This document shows positions 59,810 to 64,000 of a stretch of 64,000 bases of DNA, piece after piece (the first letter of the stretch is position 1; every line of letters begins with the position of its first letter). Source of the DNA: Chloroflexota bacterium (GTDB taxonomy: Bacteria > Chloroflexota > Anaerolineae > Anaerolineales > Villigracilaceae); the NCBI GenBank assembly GCA_021824575.1, contig JAKAKJ010000033.1, positions 1-64,000 of the forward strand, written 5' to 3'. The notes under the pieces are model-generated. The model was not told the DNA's origin and searched no databases. It saw nothing but the letters and a program-made list of their open reading frames with translations. Position numbers and translations under genes: made by a program.

Positions 59810-60103
59810 ATGATTGTCTCGCTTGTGTTCGTGGTTGTCGTGACGATTCTGGCCGTTTACTTCAGCACTTTCAATCAAGCCATCATTACCGTCAACCTCT
59901 TCGGCTATCTCGTGGAAGGACCAACCGGTCTTTTCCTGATTCTCGCGTTGGGCATCGGCGCTTTGATTGGCGTCCTGATCATGCTGCCATCGGTAATCAG
60001 CCGCAGTTGGACGCTGATGCAGCACAAGCGCCGCGTGCGGGAACTTGAAAAAGCTGTTTCCTCGCAGAAACCTGTTGAGCCAATCGAAGGCGAAGATTCG
60101 TAA
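59810..60103 (+). CDS. LapA-domain small membrane protein, copy 1
   Basis: A 97-residue protein with two hydrophobic segments (about 2-18 and 43-63) joined by FNQAIITVNLFGYLVEGPTG and a C-terminal coiled-coil tail (KRRVRELEKAVSSQK). This is the LapA domain layout (lipopolysaccharide assembly protein A, DUF1049), in which a two-helix unit with a cytoplasmic helix can dock onto other proteins. It follows the GT4 gene by 15 nt. A second copy is next. The E. coli LapA helps control LPS synthesis, so a role in surface-sugar assembly is plausible. Confidence 0.8.
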   Translation: MIVSLVFVVVVTILAVYFSTFNQAIITVNLFGYLVEGPTGLFLILALGIGALIGVLIMLPSVISRSWTLMQHKRRVRELEKAVSSQKPVEPIEGEDS

Positions 60104-60186
60104 GCCAGCAGGTTCTTCGTTGCTGAAATATGCAGGTTCGTTTTTTGCATTGAAGATTCTGTAAATCAAAATTCCAGGAGGCAAAA

Positions 60187-60522
60187 ATGGCAACTGTTTA
60201 TTTGATCGTGGCGCTGGTGATCGCGCTCCTTGCGGTGGTTTTTGCATTGCAAAATGCGATGACCATCACCATTTCCTTTTTGGCGTGGACGATAACAGGC
60301 TCGCTTTCTTTGGTCCTGTTGGTTACGCTCGTCATTGGCGTTGTGATTGGCCTGCTTGTGCTCGCTCCTTCAGCGGTTAAAAATTCCTTTGCCGTTTCCA
60401 ATCATCTCAAACGCATTGGCGCTCTGGAAAAAGAGCTGGATGCGCATAAAGCGAAAATCGCTGAATTGCAGAAGCCCAACCCCGTTGAACTGCCATCGGA
60501 AACACCCGGCCCCCAACAGTGA
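60187..60522 (+). CDS. LapA-domain small membrane protein, copy 2
   Basis: A 111-residue protein with the same layout as the previous gene: helices at about 3-20 and 36-58 with the FALQNAMTITISFLAWTITGS block that is the core LapA (DUF1049) signature, then a coiled-coil tail (RIGALEKELDAHKAKIAELQ) and a Pro-rich end. Preceded by AGGAGG. It overlaps the SpsF-like gene by 4 nt (GTGA). The tandem pair within a sugar-biosynthesis operon is unusual. Confidence 0.85.
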   Translation: MATVYLIVALVIALLAVVFALQNAMTITISFLAWTITGSLSLVLLVTLVIGVVIGLLVLAPSAVKNSFAVSNHLKRIGALEKELDAHKAKIAELQKPNPVELPSETPGPQQ

Positions 60523-61331
60523 AGCCGCGCGTCGTTGCCATTATTCAGGGGCGGATGAGCTCATCGCGCCTGCCTGGGAAAATCCTTGCGGACATCGCGG
60601 GACAGCCGATGCTGCAGCGCGTCTTCATCCGAACCTCGCGGGCGGCCACCGTTAACGAAACCATTTTCGCCACGACAACCGATCCGAGCGATGATCCCGT
60701 GGCCGAATACTGCGATTTCAGCGGAATCCCATTCACACGCGGCAGTTTGTATGATGTGCTGGATCGTTATTATCAAGCCGCGAAAGAATCAAAAGCGGAT
60801 GTCATTGTTCGCATCACCGCGGATTGTCCGGTGATTGATCCGGCATTAATTGATGATGTCGTGAATACTTTGATTGATGGCGAATATGATTTTGCCTGCA
60901 ATCGCCTTCCGCCGCCATTTCATCGAACTTTTCCAATTGGCCTCGATACAGAAGTTTGCACATTTTCTGTTTTAGAAAAGGCATGGAAAGAAGCCAGGGA
61001 ACCGCAGCACCGCGAACATGCCATGCCGTATTTTTATGAAGGAGTACAGCTGTCGGCGGCTAGTCGTCAGTTGTCAGAAGGAATTTCTCCTCGCGGATTT
61101 AGGATTGCCTTGTTGAATCACGCCACCGACTTCGGCGATTATCGCTGGACAGTGGACACGCCCGAAGATTTGGAATTCATGCGTCAGGTCTATTCCCGCT
61201 TCAATGGCCGCGATGATTTTTCGTGGAAGGAAGTTCTGGATTTGGTTCACAACGAACCCAAGTTGATGGAAATCAATGCGGGCGTGAAACACAAAACGTT
61301 GAAAGACATTGATAAGCGCGCGCTGAAATGA
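60519..61331 (+). CDS. spsF: SpsF-like cytidylyltransferase family protein
   Basis: A 270-residue nucleotidyltransferase of the SpsF/acylneuraminate cytidylyltransferase family, GTG start. N-terminal signature IIQGRMSSSRLPGK matches the CTP loop of CMP-sugar synthetases; VRITADCPVIDP and RWTVDTPEDLEFM are typical SpsF blocks. Together with the SpsE-like synthase it would make a CMP-activated nonulosonic acid. A stretch VQLSAASRQLSEGI is encoded by a repeat-like sequence (61046-61077) and may be an in-frame insertion. It is the last gene of that operon, followed by a MITE-like element. Confidence 0.87.
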   Translation: MKPRVVAIIQGRMSSSRLPGKILADIAGQPMLQRVFIRTSRAATVNETIFATTTDPSDDPVAEYCDFSGIPFTRGSLYDVLDRYYQAAKESKADVIVRITADCPVIDPALIDDVVNTLIDGEYDFACNRLPPPFHRTFPIGLDTEVCTFSVLEKAWKEAREPQHREHAMPYFYEGVQLSAASRQLSEGISPRGFRIALLNHATDFGDYRWTVDTPEDLEFMRQVYSRFNGRDDFSWKEVLDLVHNEPKLMEINAGVKHKTLKDIDKRALK

Positions 61332-61470
61332 TGTCATTGCGAGCGAAGCGAAGCAATCTCATGTAATATATAAACAGGAGATTGCCACATTGAAAGAACA
61401 CAGTGCTTCGTCGCCGCTGGGCGCGACACGTTGCGCCCCTACAAGAACACTGCGGCTCCTCGCAATGACA
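61332..61470. repeat. MITE-like palindromic element, copy 2
   Basis: Perfect 12-bp inverted ends TGTCATTGCGAG (61332-61343) and CTCGCAATGACA (61459-61470). Inner AAGCAATCTC and GAGATTGC are inverted as well. The same ends occur at 341-470. It contains the false N-terminal extension of the next ORF. Confidence 0.75.
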
Positions 61471-61482
61471 ATTGATTACTTA

Positions 61483-62391
61483 ATGTCACTGATTACTCTC
61501 TTCTCCGCCCCCAAACCCTTTACCGATCCGCACATCGCGATGATTCAGCGCAACGCGATCAAATCGTGGACGCTGCTTCCCGATGTCGAAATCATCCTCC
61601 TTGGCGATGAAGAAGGATTGGCGCAAGCAGCGCAGGAATTCGGCGTAAAGCATATTCCCAATGTGAAATGCAACGAGAATGGCACGCCGTTGATTTCATC
61701 CATGTTTGAATTGGTGCGGCAAAATACTCAAAGCGAATTGCTCTGCATCATCAACGCGGACATGATTCTTATGTCTGATTTTATTGAAGCAGCGAAGCAA
61801 ATGATGAATTTTAAAGAAAAATTTGTTTTGCTGAGTCAGCGCTGGGATTTGGATATAACACAACCCATTGATTTCACCGATGGCTGGCAAGATCGCCTGC
61901 GGTCTGACATCTATGATCGAGGTCAATTACATAAACCCGCCGGAAGCGATTCCTTCCTCTTTCCTCTTTCTTCTTACCTCGATGTTCCCAATTTCGCCAT
62001 CGGCCGCGCGGGTTGGGACAATTGGATGATTTACAAAGCGCGCAAAGAAAAATGGCCTGTCATTGATTGCACGCCATCGGTCATGATTGTCCATCAAAGC
62101 CATGATTATTCTCATTTACCCGGCGGCAAACCGCATTACGAGCATCCCGATACGAACGAAAACATCCGTCTTGCAGGCGGGCAGGCCAACATCCGTTACA
62201 CGATTTTGGACGCGACGCATCAACTCGTCGGAGGTAAACTTGTCCGTCCAAAAATGTCTCGTCCGCGTTTCATGCGCGGTGTGGAATTGTTCTTGCGAAA
62301 AGTGTTCTTCTTCCTGCCTGAAAATACGATTGAAAATGTGGCAAGGCCGAAGAGATGGAAGAAACGAATTAAGAAATTATTCAAATCGTAG
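61483..62391 (+). CDS. glycosyltransferase-like protein, GT-A type, family unassigned
   Basis: A 302-residue protein. I chose the ATG at 61483 since the ORF track start at 61390 lies in the MITE-like element. The N-terminal half has a nucleotide-sugar fold pattern: MSLITLFSAPKPF, IILLGDEEGL, and IINADMILMSDFIEA with a NADM motif in place of a DxD. The second half has IGRAGWDNWMIYKARKEKWPVIDCTPSVMIVHQSHDYSH, like the acceptor side of several GT-A families. The stop codon lies in a hairpin repeat. I do not recognise the family name. Confidence 0.7.
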   Translation: MSLITLFSAPKPFTDPHIAMIQRNAIKSWTLLPDVEIILLGDEEGLAQAAQEFGVKHIPNVKCNENGTPLISSMFELVRQNTQSELLCIINADMILMSDFIEAAKQMMNFKEKFVLLSQRWDLDITQPIDFTDGWQDRLRSDIYDRGQLHKPAGSDSFLFPLSSYLDVPNFAIGRAGWDNWMIYKARKEKWPVIDCTPSVMIVHQSHDYSHLPGGKPHYEHPDTNENIRLAGGQANIRYTILDATHQLVGGKLVRPKMSRPRFMRGVELFLRKVFFFLPENTIENVARPKRWKKRIKKLFKS

Positions 62392-62416
62392 GAGCGGAGC
62401 GACGCTCCGCCCCTAC
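62388..62416. repeat. hairpin repeat GTAGGAGCGGAGCG, supplying a stop codon
   Basis: GTAGGAGCGGAGCG (62388-62401) pairs with CGCTCCGCCCCTAC (62403-62416), 13 of 14. The TAG at 62389-62391 ends the upstream gene. Confidence 0.65.
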
Positions 62417-62427
62417 ACAAGGAAATT

Positions 62428-63465
62428 ATGCGTAAAGGTCAAAACCCCGCCAAATTTGTCAAAGATGTCGCCCGCCCCGAGCGGATCACGGTCGCGTTGT
62501 TGAACTACATTCCGTTCTTGAGCGGATTCTATGCCGAGACTTTGGATGTGTTGAAAGTCTGCATGGAATCAATGCGAAAGGACGCGGGCTTGCCATTTGA
62601 TCTGATGGTTTTCGATAACGGCTCGTGCGCGGAAGTGCGCGATTATTTGATCCAGGAAAAAGAAGAAGGAAGAATCCAATATTTGATTCTGGCCGAGAAG
62701 AATATGGGCAAAGGCGGCGCATGGAATGTGATGCTGGCAGGCGCGCCCGGAGAAATCATCGCGTATACAGACAGCGACGTTTTATTTTCTCCAAAATGGC
62801 TTTCGCGTTCCGTTGAAATTTTGGAAACATTTCCAAACGTTGGCATGGTGACCGCGCGTCCGTTCCGCACGCCGCCGGAGTTTTATGAAGGCACGTTGAA
62901 TTGGGCGCGCAAGAATGCAAAACTCGAAGATGGACAATTCATTCCATGGGAAACATTTTTGGAATTTAATCTCTCACTCGGGCAGACCGAAGAAGAGAAT
63001 AAAAAAGTCTACGCAGAGACGAAAGATTGGAAAATTACTTATAACCCGCCAGCCGATGGTCGAGTAGGCGGTGGGTCTCGATACGTTCCTTCGGAACTAC
63101 TCGACCAGCGCCGCCGTATCGAGACCGAGGCGAAACCGATTGTTGTATTTGCTGGCGCATCGCACTGGCAATTCACGGCGTACAAATCCACGCTTGGACA
63201 ATTCCTGCCCTTTGACATGGACAAGCCGATGGGACAAGTCCGCCAGTTGGACAAGCGCATGAACGACGCAGGCTTATTGCGCTTGATGGTCTCCGACCCG
63301 CTGGCGATGAATATGTCCAATACGCTGGGGTATTTGCGCGGAGAACTCAAAGCGCAAAATAAAAAACGCAAAGTTGGTTTTGGCAAACGTTTCTTTGAAA
63401 TTGGTTTTATCAAGAAGATGTTGCTGGCAGTGTACAACAAGATTTTCAAGATGTATTATGAATAG
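62428..63465 (+). CDS. GT2 glycosyltransferase with in-frame palindromic repeat
   Basis: A 345-residue GT-A protein of family GT2. N-terminus RITVALLNYIPFLSGFYAE, then MVFDNGSCAEV, NMGKGGAWNVML and the DxD motif IIAYTDSDVLFSPKW, followed by VGMVTARPF. AAGGAAAT precedes the ATG. Residues about 211-234 (GRVGGGSRYVPSELLDQRRR) are encoded by a dispersed palindromic repeat (63058-63126) that keeps the frame. It is the last complete gene of the locus. The donor and acceptor are unknown. Confidence 0.85.
   Translation: MRKGQNPAKFVKDVARPERITVALLNYIPFLSGFYAETLDVLKVCMESMRKDAGLPFDLMVFDNGSCAEVRDYLIQEKEEGRIQYLILAEKNMGKGGAWNVMLAGAPGEIIAYTDSDVLFSPKWLSRSVEILETFPNVGMVTARPFRTPPEFYEGTLNWARKNAKLEDGQFIPWETFLEFNLSLGQTEEENKKVYAETKDWKITYNPPADGRVGGGSRYVPSELLDQRRRIETEAKPIVVFAGASHWQFTAYKSTLGQFLPFDMDKPMGQVRQLDKRMNDAGLLRLMVSDPLAMNMSNTLGYLRGELKAQNKKRKVGFGKRFFEIGFIKKMLLAVYNKIFKMYYE
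63058..63126. repeat. palindromic repeat inside the GT2 gene
   Basis: GGTCGAGTAG (63058-63067) pairs with CTACTCGACC (63097-63106), and GGTCTCGATACG (63074-63085) with CGTATCGAGACC (63115-63126). The two pairs interleave (A-B-A'-B'). A TTCC-TTC-GGAA hairpin lies in the middle. Confidence 0.75.
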
Positions 63466-63478
63466 ATGGAGGTGCACG

Positions 63479-64000
63479 ATGTATGAAAACCTTCGTAGAT
63501 ATATCTCGGTTTTATTATTCGCAATCTTGATTCTATCAGGATGCAATCCTTTGCCAAACCCTTTTGCATCTAATCCTTTTATTTCGAGTCCTGAAATTGA
63601 CCAAGTGATTAAGTCTGGTAGTTTTGTAGAAGACACAGAACTGCAATATTTCCCAATATTTAACTGCCAGAGCCAAGTACAAAATACAGTTAATGTTTCG
63701 CGCTCAAGAACATTGGAACAAAGTGTTAATGTTAGTATTGATCCTAATATTAAATTTGCAAGTCCTGACAAGCTTTCTAATTTCATTGATCAAGTTGATG
63801 TAACCATTGGTGGAAATTATGGTTGGACAAATGGAACTACTGTTATTGATAGCAGCGGTCTGACTTTAAATGCTGCGCCCCAATCTTATCCAGTTTACAC
63901 AATTGCATGGCGGCAGCGATGGGAAAAAGGATATGTTGTAGTAAAAGCACAAAATGGAACAGAGCAATTGCCATATCAATTTCTGAGTGAGGCTCATCCA
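63479..64000 (+). CDS. AT-rich lipoprotein, truncated by the window edge
   Basis: An open frame from the ATG at 63479 to the window end (174 codons, no stop), absent from the ORF track because it is incomplete. GGAGG lies 7-11 nt before the ATG. The signal peptide (ISVLLFAILILSGC) ends in a lipobox with Cys at about residue 22, followed by an Asn/Pro/Phe-rich linker and a beta-rich region with several IDP, NVS and VTIGG words. Composition is AT-rich compared with the glycosyltransferase genes. No family recognised. It may be a surface protein of the next unit. Confidence 0.75.
   Translation, partial: MYENLRRYISVLLFAILILSGCNPLPNPFASNPFISSPEIDQVIKSGSFVEDTELQYFPIFNCQSQVQNTVNVSRSRTLEQSVNVSIDPNIKFASPDKLSNFIDQVDVTIGGNYGWTNGTTVIDSSGLTLNAAPQSYPVYTIAWRQRWEKGYVVVKAQNGTEQLPYQFLSEAHP

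Noticed and set aside
61390-61482. N-terminal extension of the glycosyltransferase-like ORF
   Set aside because: Encoded by a MITE-like palindromic element; the ATG at 61483 fits the protein pattern.

Overview
The window is a contiguous bacterial chromosome segment of about 50-55 percent GC, densely coded, with two tRNA genes, no rRNA, no CRISPR and no recognisable insertion sequence or phage. Several features fit the Chloroflexota, most likely Anaerolineae: a large MalT-like ATPase/TPR regulator with a BTAD C-terminus, a DUF5317-type membrane protein, lipoproteins with TP-rich linkers and NBR1-type Ig domains, PAS-GAF-HD-GYP signalling, and many short palindromic dispersed repeats. This placement is inferred from gene content only; there is no rRNA here to confirm it.

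Left part (1-19.9 kb) is mostly housekeeping and signalling: a small membrane protein, a cytochrome b561-like protein, arginase, a stand-alone response regulator coupled to an inositol-phosphatase, then the BTAD regulator followed by a tandem-repeat promoter and a tiny membrane peptide, a DUF5317 protein and an NHLP-leader-like 91-residue protein. I regard this block as the best candidate for an undescribed (possibly peptide-signalling) system. Next come an HD-GYP protein, tRNA-Lys, thioredoxin, SurE, tRNA-Arg, two Ig-type lipoproteins with lysine 2,3-aminomutase, DegV, a di-haem cytochrome c, agmatinase and the tsaE-tsaB-rimI-udg operon.

Right part (19.99-63.5 kb) is one very large surface-polysaccharide locus, almost all on the + strand with many 1-8 nt gene overlaps. 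It holds nucleotide-sugar enzymes (UDP-sugar dehydrogenase, UDP-glucuronate-type epimerase, Gmd and GDP-fucose synthase, a PseB-like dehydratase, an RmlD-like reductase, a SpsE/NeuB-like synthase, a SpsF-like cytidylyltransferase), GT2 and GT4 glycosyltransferases, six large polytopic GT-C-like membrane proteins, methyltransferases, asparagine synthase, two UPF0104/AglD-type flippase-like proteins, and two export routes: a Wzx-type flippase and a Wzm/Wzt ABC transporter. A small winged-helix protein heads the second half; its promoter and the gmd promoter share the same palindrome (ATTCAG-N4-TGAAT) overlapping the -10 box, which links both halves of GDP-fucose synthesis in one probable regulon.

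The locus is peppered with short palindromic repeats, some supplying start or stop codons of neighbouring genes and at least one sitting in frame inside a glycosyltransferase. Two AT-rich genes (53.2 kb and the truncated lipoprotein at the right edge) differ in composition from their neighbours and may be later arrivals. All functional calls come from reading motifs and context; no database search was run.
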